Below, in pieces: positions 53,901 to 62,833 of a stretch of DNA of 64,000 nucleotides (position 1 is the stretch's first letter; each line of letters begins with the position of its first letter). A model generated the notes under the pieces. The model searched no databases. It saw nothing but the letters and a program-made list of their open reading frames with translations, and had not been told where the DNA came from. Origin of the DNA: Burkholderia catarinensis (GTDB lineage Bacteria; Pseudomonadota; Gammaproteobacteria; Burkholderiales; Burkholderiaceae); assembly GCF_001883705.2 (NCBI RefSeq), contig NZ_MDEQ02000025.1:43671-107670 (forward strand). The letters are read 5' to 3'. A program made the position numbers and the translations under genes.

Positions 53901-56900
53901 GGAAGTCGACAGCGAAGTGACCGTGCTATCGGTCGAGCTGAGGCCGGTGGACAACGACGTGATCGAGCTGTTGGCCGACGACAGGCCGGTCGACGTGGAG
54001 GTCGACAGAGAAGTCACCGAGCTGTTGGTCGAGCTGAGGCCCGTGGACAGCGAGTTGATGCCGGTCGAGGTCGAGGTGGACAGCGACGTGATCGAGCTGT
54101 TAGCCGACGAGAGGCCGGTCGACGTGGAGGTCGACAGCGACGTCACCGAGCTATCGGTTGAGCTGAGGCCGGTGGACAGCGAGTTGATACCCGTCGAAGT
54201 CGAAGTGGACAACGAAGTGATCGAGCTGTTGGCCGAAGACAAGCCGGTCGATGTCGAGGTGGACAGCGAAGTGATCGAACTGTTCGCCGACGACAGGCCG
54301 GTCGACGTGGAGGTCGACAGCGAAGTCACCGAGCTGTTCGTGCTGCTCAGGCCCGTGGACAGCGAGTTGATACCGGTCGAAGTCGAAGTGGACAACGAAG
54401 TGATCGAGCTGTTGGCCGACGACAGGCCGGTCGACGTGGAAGTCGACAGCGAAGTCACCGAGCTGTTCGTGCTGCTCAGGCCCGTGGACAGCGAGTTGAT
54501 ACCCGTCGAAGTCGACGTGGACAGCGAGGTGATTGAGCTGTTGGCCGACGACAGGCCGGTGGACGTGGAGGTCGACAGTGAAGTCACCGAGCTATCGGTC
54601 GAGCTGAGGCCCGTGGACAACGAGTTGATGCCGGTCGAAGTCGAAGTGGACAACGACGTGATCGAGCTGTTAGCCGACGAGAGACCGGTCGACGTGGAAG
54701 TCGACAGCGAAGTCACCGAGCTGTTCGTGCTGCTCAGGCCCGTGGACAGCGAGTTGATACCCGTCGAAGTCGACGTGGACAGCGAGGTGATCGAGCTGTT
54801 GGCCGACGACAGGCCGGTGGACGTGGAAGTCGACAGCGACGTCACTGAGCTATCGGTCGAGCTGAGGCCAGTGGACAACGAGTTGATGCCGGTCGAGGTC
54901 GAAGTGGACAACGACGTGATCGAGCTGTTAGCCGACGAGAGACCGGTCGACGTGGAAGTCGACAGCGAAGTCACCGAGCTGTTCGTGCTGCTCAGGCCAG
55001 TGGACAGCGAGTTGATACCCGTCGAAGTCGAAGTGGACAGCGACGTGATCGAGCTGTTGGCTGACGAGAGACCAGTCGACGTGGAAGTCGACAGCGAAGT
55101 CACTGAGCTATCGGTCGAGCTGAGGCCAGTGGACAGCGAGTTGATACCCGTCGAAGTCGAAGTGGACAGCGACGCGATCGAGCTGTTGGCTGACGAGAGA
55201 CCAGTCGACGTGGAAGTCGACAGCGACGTCACTGAGCTATCGGTCGAGCTGAGGCCAGTGGACAACGAGTTGATGCCGGTCGAGGTCGAGGTCGACAGCG
55301 AGGTGATCGAGCTATTAGCCGACGAGAGGCCGGTCGACGTGGAGGTCGACAGCGAGGTCACCGAGCTATTGGTCGAGCTGAGGCCAGTGGACAGCGAGTT
55401 GATACCCGTCGAAGTCGAAGTGGACAGCGAGGTGATCGAGCTGTTGGCCGACGACAGGCCGGTGGACGTGGAGGTCGACAGTGAAGTCACCGAGCTATTG
55501 GTCGAGCTGAGGCCCGTGGACAACGAGTTGATGCCGGTCGAAGTCGAGGTGGACAACGACGTGATCGAGCTGTTAGCCGACGAGATACCGGTCGACGTGG
55601 AGGTCGACAGCGACGTCACCGAACTATCGGTCGAGCTGAGGCCCGTGGACAGCGAGTTGATACCGGTCGAAGTCGAAGTGGACAACGAGGTGATCGAGCT
55701 GTTGGCTGACGACAGGCCGGTCGACGTGGAAGTCGACAGCGAAGTCACCGAGCTGTTCGTGCTGCTCAGGCCCGTGGACAACGAGTTGATGCCGGTCGAG
55801 GTCGAAGTGGACAGCGACGTGATCGAGCTGTTTGCCGACGAGAGACCGGTCGACGTGGAGGTCGACAGCGAAGTCACCGAGCTGTTCGTGCTGCTGAGGC
55901 CAGTGGACAGCGAGTTGATGCCGGTCGAAGTCGACGTGGACAGCGAGGTGATCGAGCTGTTGGCCGACGAGAGACCAGTCGACGTGGAAGTCGAGAGCGA
56001 AGTCACCGAGCTATTGGTCGAGCTCAGGCCGGTGGACAGCGAGTTGATACCGGTCGAAGTCGAGGTGGACAGCGACGTGATCGAGCTGTTGGCCGAAGAC
56101 AGGCCGGTCGATGTCGAGGTGGACAGCGAGGTCACCGAGCTGTTCGTGCTGCTCAGGCCGGTGGACAGCGAGTTGATACCGGTCGAAGTCGAGGTGGACA
56201 GCGACGTGATCGAGCTGTTGGCCGAAGACAAGCCAGTCGAAGTCGACGTGGACAACGAAGTGATCGAACTGTTCGCCGACGAGAGGCCGGTCGACGTGGA
56301 GGTCGACAGCGAAGTCACCGAGCTGTTCGTGCTGCTCAGGCCCGTGGACAGCGAGTTGATACCGGTCGAAGTCGAAGTGGACAGCGAGGTGATGGAGCTG
56401 TTGGCCGACGAGAGACCCGTCGACGTGGAGGTCGACAGCGAAGTCACCGAGCTGTTCGTGCTGCTCAGGCCAGTGGACAGCGAGTTGATACCCGTCGAGG
56501 TCGAGGTGGACAGCGAGGTGATCGAGCTATTTGCCGACGACAGACCCGTCGAGGTCGAAGTGGACAGCGACGTGATCGAGCTGTTTGCCGACGAGAGGCC
56601 GGTCGACGTGGAGGTCGACAGCGAAGTCACCGAGCTGTTCGTGCTGCTCAGGCCAGTGGACAGCGAGTTGATGCCGGTCGAGGTCGAAGTGGACAGCGAC
56701 GTGATCGAGCTGTTTGCCGAGGACAGGCCCGTCGAAGTCGAGGTCGACAGCGACGTGATCGAGCTGTTTGCCGACGACAGGCCCGTCGAGGTCGAGGTGG
56801 ACAGCGAGGTGATGGAGCTGTTAGCCGACGAAAGACCAGTCGAGGTCGAAGTGGACAGCGAGGTGATCGAGCTGTTGGCCGACGAGAGACCCGTCGAGGT

Positions 56901-59900
56901 CGACGTGGACAGCGACGTGATCGAACTGTTGGCCGAGGACAGGCCCGTCGAAGTCGAGGTCGACAGCGACGTGATCGAGCTGTTTGCCGAGGACAGACCC
57001 GTCGACGTCGACGTGGACAGCGACGAGATAGCGCTGGTCGCGGTACCAACCTGTTGGGCGACCGAATAGAGCTGGCTGCCGTTGATCGCGTCGGTACTGG
57101 TCGCCGTTACCTGGCCGGCGGCGACGTTGGTGATTTGTCGTTCTTTGCCGGCGCTGCCGACGCTAACGGTGCCGACCGGCGAGGTGCCTTGGAATCCGCC
57201 GAACGTGACGCCGTTGACGGTCGCGCTGCTCGTGGGAACGGCCGCGGCAGTCTGTGAGCCGGCGCCGAGCGCGACGGAATTGTTCGTGCCGGCGACGGCG
57301 CCGCTGCCGATGGCGACGGCGTCGGTGCCGGTTGCAGTGCTGTCTGCACCGGTCGAGTTCGCGTGGAAGTACTTGATGCCCTGGCTGTTGATGCTGTCGA
57401 TTGCCGAGCCGACGCTATTGGCGGTCGACGTCGTGCCGTTCGAGTTGTACGTGGTGTACGCCGGCGCCGAGACATTGCCCGTCGTCGGATCGTACGTCGA
57501 GCCGCCACCGAGCGCCGATGCCGTGCTGCTACCGAGGTTGTTCGTCTTGACCGTGACCGTGCTCAGGCCGGTCGACAGCGAGCCGATCGAGCTGGTAGCT
57601 GACGAGAGGCCGGTCGAGGCCGAGGTCGACAGCGAAGTGATCGAGCTGTTGGCCGACGAAAGACCGGTCGAGGTGGAGGTCGACAGCGAAGTCACCGAAC
57701 TATTGGTCGAGCTCAGGCCGGTGGACAACGAGTTGATGCCGGTCGAGGTCGACGTGGACAGCGAGGTGATCGAGCTGTTGGCTGACGAGAGGCCGGTCGA
57801 CGAGGAAGTCGACAGCGAAGTCACCGAACTATTGGTCGAGCTCAGGCCGGTGGACAACGAGTTGATGCCGGTCGAGGTCGAAGTGGACAGGGACGTGATC
57901 GAGCTATTAGCCGACGACAGGCCGGTCGAGGTCGAAGTGGACAGCGAGGTGATCGAGCTGTTTGCCGAGGACAGACCGGTCGACGTGGAAGTCGAGAGCG
58001 AGGTAACCGAGCTATTGGTCGAGCTCAGACCGGTGGACAACGAGTTGATGCCGGTCGAGGTCGAGGTCGACAGCGAAGTGATCGAGCTGTTGGCCGACGA
58101 AAGACCGGTCGACGTGGAGGTCGAGAGTGACGTCACCGAACTGTTGGTCGAGCTCAGGCCGGTAGACAACGAGTTGATGCCGGTCGAGGTCGAAGTCGAC
58201 AACGAGGTGATCGAGCTGTTGGCCGAGGACAGGCCGGTCGACGTGGAAGTCGAGAGCGAAGTCACTGAGCTGTTGGTCGAGCTCAGGCCGGTAGACAACG
58301 AGTTGATGCCGGTCGAGGCCGAGGTCGACAGCGAGGTGATCGAGCTGTTGGCTGACGAGAGGCCGGTCGACGTGGAAGTCGACAGCGACGTCACCGAGCT
58401 GTTGGTCGAGCTAAGGCCGGTAGACAACGAGTTAATACCGGTCGAGGTCGAAGTGGACAGCGAGGTGATCGAGCTGTTAGCCGACGAAAGACCGGTCGAC
58501 GTGGAAGTCGACAGCGACGTCACCGAACTATTGGTCGAGCTCAGGCCAGTGGACAACGAGTTGATCCCGGTCGAGGCGGAGGTCGACAGCGAAGTGATCG
58601 AGCTGTTGGCCGACGAGAGACCGGTCGACGTGGAAGTCGACAGGCTCGTGATGCTCGACGTCGTCGTGCTTGCGACCGAGTAGAGCTGGCTGCCGTTGAT
58701 CGCGTCGGTACTGGTTCCGCTGACGAGGCCGGCCGCGACGTTCTGGATACGGCGCTCGTTGCCTGCTGTACCGACGCTGACGACGCCGGCGGAACCGCTC
58801 GCACCGGCATAGGTGCCGAACGTCTGGCCACCGATCGTGGTGCTGCTGACCGTACCGGTGCCGCCGGTCGCCGGAGTCGCCGTACCACTCGTAGCCGAGT
58901 TGTTTCCAAGGGCAACGGAGTTTGCCACGTTGGCCGTCGACAGGTAGCCGAGCGCCAATGCGTTGCCGGCCGAAGCGGTCGATTGATAGCCCATGGCGAC
59001 CGCATTGCCGTTGCCGCTGGCCGTCGCAAACGACCCGATCGAAATGTTTCCGGTTTGAGAAGCCATGGATTGCTGGCCGATTGCGACACTCTGGAGCGCA
59101 CTCGCCGTCGCTACGCCAAGCGCAACGCTGCCGCTACCCGTGGCGCTGGCATTGACACCGATCGCGGTCGCATAGTTCGCCGTCGCGGAACTTCCGCTCC
59201 CGTAAGCGGAGGCAGGCGCCGAAGCCCCGCCCGCATATGCGGAAGCACCGATCGCGGTCGAACCCGCATAAGCCGCCGTGGCGCTGCTGCCGATACCGAC
59301 CGAACCCGCACCCGTCACACTGTTGGCACTGCCCAACGCAACCGCGCCGGTGCCGTTCGCCGAGTTGCCGTTGCCGAGCGTGACCGCGCCCGTGCCGCTT
59401 GCCGAGTTGCTGGTGCCGAGGGCGACCGCGCCGTCGCCGCTGGCCGTCTGCGAGCGACCGATTGCCACGGCGCCGCCGTTCGCGGTACCGCTGTTGGCGG
59501 TCGTGCCGGACGAGCCGATTGCGACGTTCTGGCCCGTCGCGCCGGAGATCACGCCGTCACCTTGTGCGATGCCATACGCCCCATTGACGGTCGCGCCGCG
59601 GCCGAGTGCGATACCCGACGTGGCGGTCGATGCGACGGACGACTGTCCGCCGATCGCGATGCCGTCCGAGGCGGCCGACTGCGCGCCCTTCGTTGCGTTG
59701 CTGCCGATTGCGATCGAGCCCGCGCCCGACGCGAGCGTCGAGTTTGCCTGCGAGAGCGGCGTCGTGCCGTTGCCGCCCGCGCCGCCGATCGCGACCGAGT
59801 TCAGCGCGCTCGCCGTCGAGCCGAAGCCGAGGGCGGTTGCACCGGTGCCGCTGGCGGTGGTTTCGAGGCCGGCCGCGACGCCCCACAGGGCCGCCGACGA

Positions 59901-60272
59901 CTGCATGCCAGTGGCGACGGCGCCGTTGCCGGTCGCCTGTGCGAATGAGCCATATACCGAGACACCGGTCCAGCCGTTGCCGTTGGAGTTACACCCGGCC
60001 ACGACCGAATACGTACCGGAGCCGTCGCCGGCCTGGTTTTGCGTGCCGCCCGGGTTCACGCGGCCGACCGCGCTGTTGCTGCCCGTAAAGCAGGTCTGCT
60101 GTGTGTTGAGCGTATTGGCCTCGGCGAACCCGGGCAGGCCGATCGCCAGGGCGGCGGCTGCGGCGACCACGACGGCCGACTTGTTCGGCTTGCCCCGTGC
60201 CGTATCGTGTTCCGATGCCGCGACCCAGGCCCCAAGCGCTTCGTTCCAGATCGAGCGGTATGTGCGGTTCAT
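50958..60272 (-). CDS. Giant trimeric autotransporter adhesin (YadA/Hia family), 3104 aa
   Basis: A 3104-residue surface adhesin (type Vc). An extended signal peptide region (ESPR), MNRTYRSIWNEALGAWVAAS..., ends about residue 52. A first YadA-like head (about 120-500) is made of AIGxxxxA...GxxSVAIG repeats. A neck (about 504-533) reads RRIQNVAAG and DAINGSQLYS. Stalk 1 (about 538-905), head 2 (about 905-1070) and neck, a very long stalk 2 (about 1072-2558), head 3 (about 2558-2815), a short stalk, then a last head/neck lead to the YadA anchor (about 3025-3104) ending in MLYQWK. The stalks repeat a 43-residue unit: TSLSTSTSTGLSSANSS joined to TSLSTSTSTGINSLSTGLSS. It is followed on the same strand by the OmpA-like and DUF2827 genes. 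Confidence 0.95.
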   Translation of the reverse strand: MNRTYRSIWNEALGAWVAASEHDTARGKPNKSAVVVAAAAALAIGLPGFAEANTLNTQQTCFTGSNSAVGRVNPGGTQNQAGDGSGTYSVVAGCNSNGNGWTGVSVYGSFAQATGNGAVATGMQSSAALWGVAAGLETTASGTGATALGFGSTASALNSVAIGGAGGNGTTPLSQANSTLASGAGSIAIGSNATKGAQSAASDGIAIGGQSSVASTATSGIALGRGATVNGAYGIAQGDGVISGATGQNVAIGSSGTTANSGTANGGAVAIGRSQTASGDGAVALGTSNSASGTGAVTLGNGNSANGTGAVALGSANSVTGAGSVGIGSSATAAYAGSTAIGASAYAGGASAPASAYGSGSSATANYATAIGVNASATGSGSVALGVATASALQSVAIGQQSMASQTGNISIGSFATASGNGNAVAMGYQSTASAGNALALGYLSTANVANSVALGNNSATSGTATPATGGTGTVSSTTIGGQTFGTYAGASGSAGVVSVGTAGNERRIQNVAAGLVSGTSTDAINGSQLYSVASTTTSSITSLSTSTSTGLSSANSSITSLSTSASTGINSLSTGLSSTNSSVTSLSTSTSTGLSSANSSITSLSTSTSTGINSLSTGLSSTNSSVTSLSTSTSTGLSSANSSITSLSTSASTGINSLSTGLSSTNSSVTSLSTSTSTGLSSANSSITSLSTSTSTGINSLSTGLSSTNSSVTSLSTSTSTGLSSANSSITSLSTSTSTGINSLSTGLSSTNSSVTSLSTSTSTGLSSANSSITSLSTSTSTGLSSANSSITSLSTSTSTGINSLSTGLSSTNSSVTSLSTSSSTGLSSANSSITSLSTSTSTGINSLSTGLSSTNSSVTSLSTSTSTGLSSANSSITSLSTSASTGLSSATSSIGSLSTGLSTVTVKTNNLGSSTASALGGGSTYDPTTGNVSAPAYTTYNSNGTTSTANSVGSAIDSINSQGIKYFHANSTGADSTATGTDAVAIGSGAVAGTNNSVALGAGSQTAAAVPTSSATVNGVTFGGFQGTSPVGTVSVGSAGKERQITNVAAGQVTATSTDAINGSQLYSVAQQVGTATSAISSLSTSTSTGLSSANSSITSLSTSTSTGLSSANSSITSLSTSTSTGLSSANSSITSLSTSTSTGLSSANSSITSLSTSTSTGLSSANSSITSLSTSTSTGLSSANSSITSLSTSTSTGINSLSTGLSSTNSSVTSLSTSTSTGLSSANSSITSLSTSTSTGLSSANSSITSLSTSTSTGINSLSTGLSSTNSSVTSLSTSTSTGLSSANSSITSLSTSTSTGINSLSTGLSSTNSSVTSLSTSTSTGLSSANSSITSLSTSTSTGLSSANSSITSLSTSTSTGINSLSTGLSSTNSSVTSLSTSTSTGLSSANSSITSLSTSTSTGINSLSTGLSSTNSSVTSLSTSTSTGLSSANSSITSLSTSTSTGINSLSTGLSSTNSSVTSLSTSTSTGLSSANSSITSLSTSTSTGINSLSTGLSSTNSSVTSLSTSTSTGLSSANSSITSLSTSTSTGINSLSTGLSSTDSSVTSLSTSTSTGISSANSSITSLSTSTSTGINSLSTGLSSTNSSVTSLSTSTSTGLSSANSSITSLSTSTSTGINSLSTGLSSTNSSVTSLSTSTSTGLSSANSSITSLSTSTSTGINSLSTGLSSTDSSVTSLSTSTSTGLSSANSSIASLSTSTSTGINSLSTGLSSTDSSVTSLSTSTSTGLSSANSSITSLSTSTSTGINSLSTGLSSTNSSVTSLSTSTSTGLSSANSSITSLSTSTSTGINSLSTGLSSTDSSVTSLSTSTSTGLSSANSSITSLSTSTSTGINSLSTGLSSTNSSVTSLSTSTSTGLSSANSSITSLSTSTSTGINSLSTGLSSTDSSVTSLSTSTSTGLSSANSSITSLSTSTSTGINSLSTGLSSTNSSVTSLSTSTSTGLSSANSSITSLSTSTSTGINSLSTGLSSTNSSVTSLSTSTSTGLSSANSSITSLSTSTSTGLSSANSSITSLSTSTSTGINSLSTGLSSTDSSVTSLSTSTSTGLSSANSSITSLSTSTSTGINSLSTGLSSTNSSVTSLSTSTSTGLSSANSSITSLSTGLSSTDSTVTSLSTSTSTGLSSANSSITSLSTSTSTGINSLSTGLSSTNSSVTSLSTSTSTGLSSANSSITSLSTSTSTGINSLSTGLSSTDSSVTSLSTSTSTGLSSANSSITSLSTSTSTGINSLSTGLSSTNSSVTSLSTSTSTGLSSANSSITSLSTSTSTGINSLSTGLSSTDSTVTSLSTSTSTGLSSANSSITSLSTSTSTGINSLSTGLSSTNSSVTSLSTSTSTGLSSANSSITSLSTSTSTGINSLSTGLSSTNSSVTSLSTSTSTGLSSANSSITSLSTSTSTGINSLSTGLSSTDSTVTSLSTSTSTGLSSANSSITSLSTSTSTGINSLSTGLSSTNSTVTSLSTSTSTGLSSANSSITSLSTSTSTGLSSANSSITSLSTSTSTGIGSLSTGLSSTNSTIVSLSTSTSTGIGSLSTGLSSTNSSVTSLSTSTSTAIQAAKTHYYSVNDNGVQQSNYANDGATGTNALASGVNASAAGASSVAVGDGSNAQSAGAVAIGQNASATGGKAVSIGSGNTASGDGAVAIGDPSIATGTGAVAMGANDTATGNGAVALGNANTANGASALALGSSNQATADNTIALGNQATASATGAQAYGSAAKATAADALAFGTNAQANVANSIALGANSVTSAANPTSSATIGGATYLFAGSSPVGVVSVGAPGQERQITNVAAGRISASSTDAINGSQLNATNNAVNALSTSTASNVASLSTGINSLSTGLSSTNSNVASLSTSTSTAVNSLSTGLSTTNSNVNSLSTSTSTGIGSLSTGLSTTNSNVASLSTGVNNISNTLNQLSTTINNNQARAVNNNGIAADMNGTGNDHPTVTAGSNSVAIGSNSTDGGRSNVVSVGSDTQQRQIVNVAPGTQGTDAVNVNQLTQVQTTLSTALSGQQAQINSLGSQLQQTDQMAKQGIAAVGAMASIPQLDRDANFGMGVGTSTFLGQKAMAVNMQARITENLKASINGGFSGGQKVIGAGMLYQWK
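52600..57060 (-). repeat. Adhesin stalk 2 tandem repeats (129-bp unit)
   Basis: About 4.4 kb of near-identical head-to-tail units. The period is measured directly: the recurring segment GTGGACAGCGAGTTGAT falls at 52915, 53044 and 53173, i.e. every 129 bp (43 codons). Some units are shortened to 54 bp (18 codons) so copy number is not constant. About 35 unit lengths fit. Likely to vary by recombination between strains. Confidence 0.9.
57560..58660 (-). repeat. Adhesin stalk 1 tandem repeats
   Basis: A second block, about 1.1 kb, of the same 129-bp unit (about 8-9 lengths), placed between the first and second heads. Many units end with STASTG variants, seen at 57613 and 58570 on the DNA, showing slight sequence drift from stalk 2. 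Confidence 0.85.
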
Positions 60273-61380
60273 GTCCTGCTACCTCCAAATGTGCACGCCA
60301 CACACCGGTCTCTTTTGTTAGAGGAATACTCCGTGCGCTCGCGCTAATCTTAAAATTGATGGGCGGAGTTTATTGGAGGTGGTTTTTTGAGATTGATAAA
60401 GAGTGATAAATGGGTGGTTTTAAAAGTTAAAAGATGGTCAACGCGTCGCGTTTTGACATATTGGCTAAGAATGACTTTGAAAGGTGTAAGAATGTTCCGT
60501 GTAGGGTTTGAGCTTCCTGGTGAGAACGATTTATTTTTCATGTAAATCAATGACTTGCTGTCGTTTTGTGCGGTGGGTTACACAACGATTTGGTGAAAAA
60601 GTAAGACGAATGAAATAGCAAACGTTTGCGCGGGCGGTAATTCTTTCTTGTTTGTAATGTTTGATGGCGCGCGAATTGATAATACCTTTATCATCTTGTT
60701 CATTTGTTAATGGTGGATTTGTTGGTGGATTTGCTTTGATTTTATTTGATTATCTGAAAATCAATTTAATCAGAAATATCCGATATCGGACTATGCTGGT
60801 TTGCGCATCTCGTCCGGCGCGGTTGCCCGTGTGACGGGCACTTCGGGTCGGCTGGCTCGTGGAATTTGTAAAAAAATGCTACAAAGCGACAGATTGGTTC
60901 TTGGCGCTCAACTATCGGATTTGTCCTATTGACGATATTGGCGACATCGGTATCGGGGCGGAATTGGAGGCGTGCCGGACAGCCGACGGAGGCGGCCTCG
61001 CAGCGGCTCCCGCCTGGCATCGACAGGGTTGTCAAAGACCGCGGGTCAGCGCTGGGAGCGACGCGCCTGAAACGCCAGATTCCAGCTGCGGCAATTTGTC
61101 CGCCACGCCGAGAGCGTGGCGAAGCGTCCGAGAAAAAGGGGCAGAGTAGATGTATCGGCCGCGCCACATCCGATCTGCGGATGTGAGCCGAAGCGGTCGC
61201 TCACCGCTTGCGAAGAGCCGGCTTCGAGCGGGAGGGGGGCGCCGATTCGTCCGGAGTGCGACGCAAGCGTTCCGGATCGAACCGGCCGCCGTGGCGACGT
61301 TCGACCCGCGTTGCGCGGACATACGGCGCCGGCCGCGAAGGCGTACCGGCCCGCCCGACCTGCGGCCGCGCCCCTCGACC
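60273..61380. promoter_or_regulatory. Adhesin upstream region, AT-rich then GC-rich, no gene
   Basis: About 1.1 kb without a believable gene. The first half (60300-60800) is far richer in A+T than the rest of the window, with runs of T and A, the type of DNA bound by H-NS-like silencers. GGAGG lies 12-16 bp before the adhesin ATG and AGGAC directly before it. Weak frames on the GC-rich half (60859-61149 and 61046-61489) have no start signals and no protein-like pattern. Confidence 0.5.
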
Positions 61381-62283
61381 TTACTTCTTGAGAAACCGCA
61401 GCGCGAACCGCGCCATCCGCGGCACGAACATCGGGCGCAGCAGGCGCTTGTCGTAGCCTGCCATCCGCCGGTCGTTCTCCACGAGACACAGTTCGATCAG
61501 CTCGCGCGGGTTCAGCGCATCGCCGATGTCGGCGGTGCCGGTTGCCGGGAAGTTCGCGTCACGCGCGGCGCCGTCGGCATCGATGCCGCGCGCGATGCCG
61601 ATACGGTCGCGGACCAGGTGCACCCACACGGCCGCGACGCGCGCGAAGAACCACGGCCGGCGCCACCACGGCATCGTGCGCCAGTACCACGCGTACCAGT
61701 TCGCGAAGAACAGGATGTGGCGGCCTTCTTCCTGGATCACGGGCTCGAAGGTGTCGACGAGGTCGGGCGGGAAATAGCCGGAGCGCTGCGCGGAGCGGAA
61801 CAGGCCGAACGCGAAGAAGCTGTCGATGCATTCGCTGAAGCCCGTCATCATCCATGACCACTCGGGATCCTTCGGCGCCGGGTAGGGCGGCTCCGGCGCG
61901 AGCCGGATGCCGTATGCCTCGACGAGCTTCGACAGCACGACCTTGTGGCGGGCTTCCTCGCCGCCGTCCATCTCGAGCGCGCGGCGCAGCAGCGGATCGT
62001 CGATCGTCGCCGCATACGTTGCAACGCGGATCGATGCGCGGCCTTCGGTTTGCACCGCGATGTCCCAGATCGGCAGCGACGTGAGCCGCCTGAGTTCGGC
62101 GGGCTGGAGCGCCGGCCAGTCGATCACGGCCGGCTTGTATGGGTTGTGTGTGTCGAGCAGCATGCGGCAGAACATCTGCTTGTGCGCATCGGAACCGATC
62201 CGGACCGGACCTCGCCTCTCGAAGGTCCAGTTGCGCATTGCGTGATCCGCGGCTGCGTGCTCTTCATGCAGCGTGTCACTCAT
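61381..62283 (-). CDS. Ferritin-like diiron protein (unknown function)
   Basis: A 300-residue soluble protein with two ExxH-type metal motifs. EEARHK (about residue 120) and EEGRHILFF (about residue 190) sit in the middle of an all-helical pattern, together with an earlier Glu in VQTEGRASIRVA, which is the ferritin-like diiron arrangement. The segments KQMFCRMLLDTHNPYKP at the start and LCLVENDRRMAGYD near the end are conserved-looking. The start at 62283 is the best ATG; the ribosome binding site is poor. There is no partner gene. A desaturase- or oxygenase-like or rubrerythrin-like activity is possible. Confidence 0.75.
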   Translation of the reverse strand: MSDTLHEEHAAADHAMRNWTFERRGPVRIGSDAHKQMFCRMLLDTHNPYKPAVIDWPALQPAELRRLTSLPIWDIAVQTEGRASIRVATYAATIDDPLLRRALEMDGGEEARHKVVLSKLVEAYGIRLAPEPPYPAPKDPEWSWMMTGFSECIDSFFAFGLFRSAQRSGYFPPDLVDTFEPVIQEEGRHILFFANWYAWYWRTMPWWRRPWFFARVAAVWVHLVRDRIGIARGIDADGAARDANFPATGTADIGDALNPRELIELCLVENDRRMAGYDKRLLRPMFVPRMARFALRFLKK

Positions 62284-62378
62284 GGCTGTTGTTATGCGAT
62301 TACGGGCCGAAAGATTCTTGCATAGCTTCCGTAAACGCGTATTTTCGAGCGGCCATGTGCGTGCCGGCCACGCGTGCG

Positions 62379-62597
62379 TCACGCGTTCGTGTCGACCCAG
62401 AGGCGGCCCCAGCGTGATGCGTAGGCGAGCGCGTGCTCTTCCTCGAAGAAGAAATCGATCGCGTCGAACGAAACGGAGCGCGGCGACGGGCCGCTGCTCG
62501 CCTTCTCGATCGTCAGGTTGGCGGCGAACAGCCCGTTCGGCAACCGGGCGGCAGCGGGGGCGACTTCATAGCCCTTGTAGCGGATCGTACGGGTCAT
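62379..62597 (-). CDS. Small unknown protein (72 aa)
   Basis: Unrecognised. MTRTIRYKGYEVAPAAARLP opens a chain of alternating strand and helix, with DAIDFFFEEEHALAYASRWGR near the end. GC-rich third positions and an intact start support a real gene. There is no signal and no membrane segment. It is alone between the ferritin-like and reductase genes. Confidence 0.6.
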   Translation of the reverse strand: MTRTIRYKGYEVAPAAARLPNGLFAANLTIEKASSGPSPRSVSFDAIDFFFEEEHALAYASRWGRLWVDTNA

Positions 62598-62833
62598 GGC
62601 GTTGCGCGGAGAAAGTTCGGACTTTCAGCGTACGAAAACCCGCCGGCGGCGTGAACCAATCTTTCGGCCAATGCAAATCACGCGGCGGGCCTGATCGTTA
62701 TCGGGGCGGTACGCAGGGGAAACGGCATTCGGGGATGAGCGTCGGCACGCGGCATACCGATGCGTGTCCGAAGACGCACCGCCCGCGCGCGGCGAACCTC
62801 GTCGGCCGGGCGCGGGCGGCGGAATGCGGGGGA

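Noticed and set aside
52615..57069. A 1484-codon open frame on the plus strand inside the adhesin gene, repeating PVDSELIPVEVEVDSDVIEL-like units.
   Set aside because: It is the antisense of the 129-bp stalk repeat. Because the unit is a multiple of three and lacks stops on that strand, the frame stays open by repetition. No ribosome binding site or domain.
52600..58660. Dense direct repeats considered as a CRISPR array or minisatellite outside genes.
   Set aside because: The period is an exact multiple of three, there are no unique spacers, and the frame encodes the adhesin stalk throughout.
57082..58683. A second long plus-strand frame (533 codons) over stalk 1.
   Set aside because: Same cause: antisense of adhesin repeats.
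60859..61489. Two frames (60859-61149 plus, 61046-61489 minus) upstream of the adhesin.
   Set aside because: No ribosome binding site, no protein-like pattern and mutual overlap; treated as non-coding.
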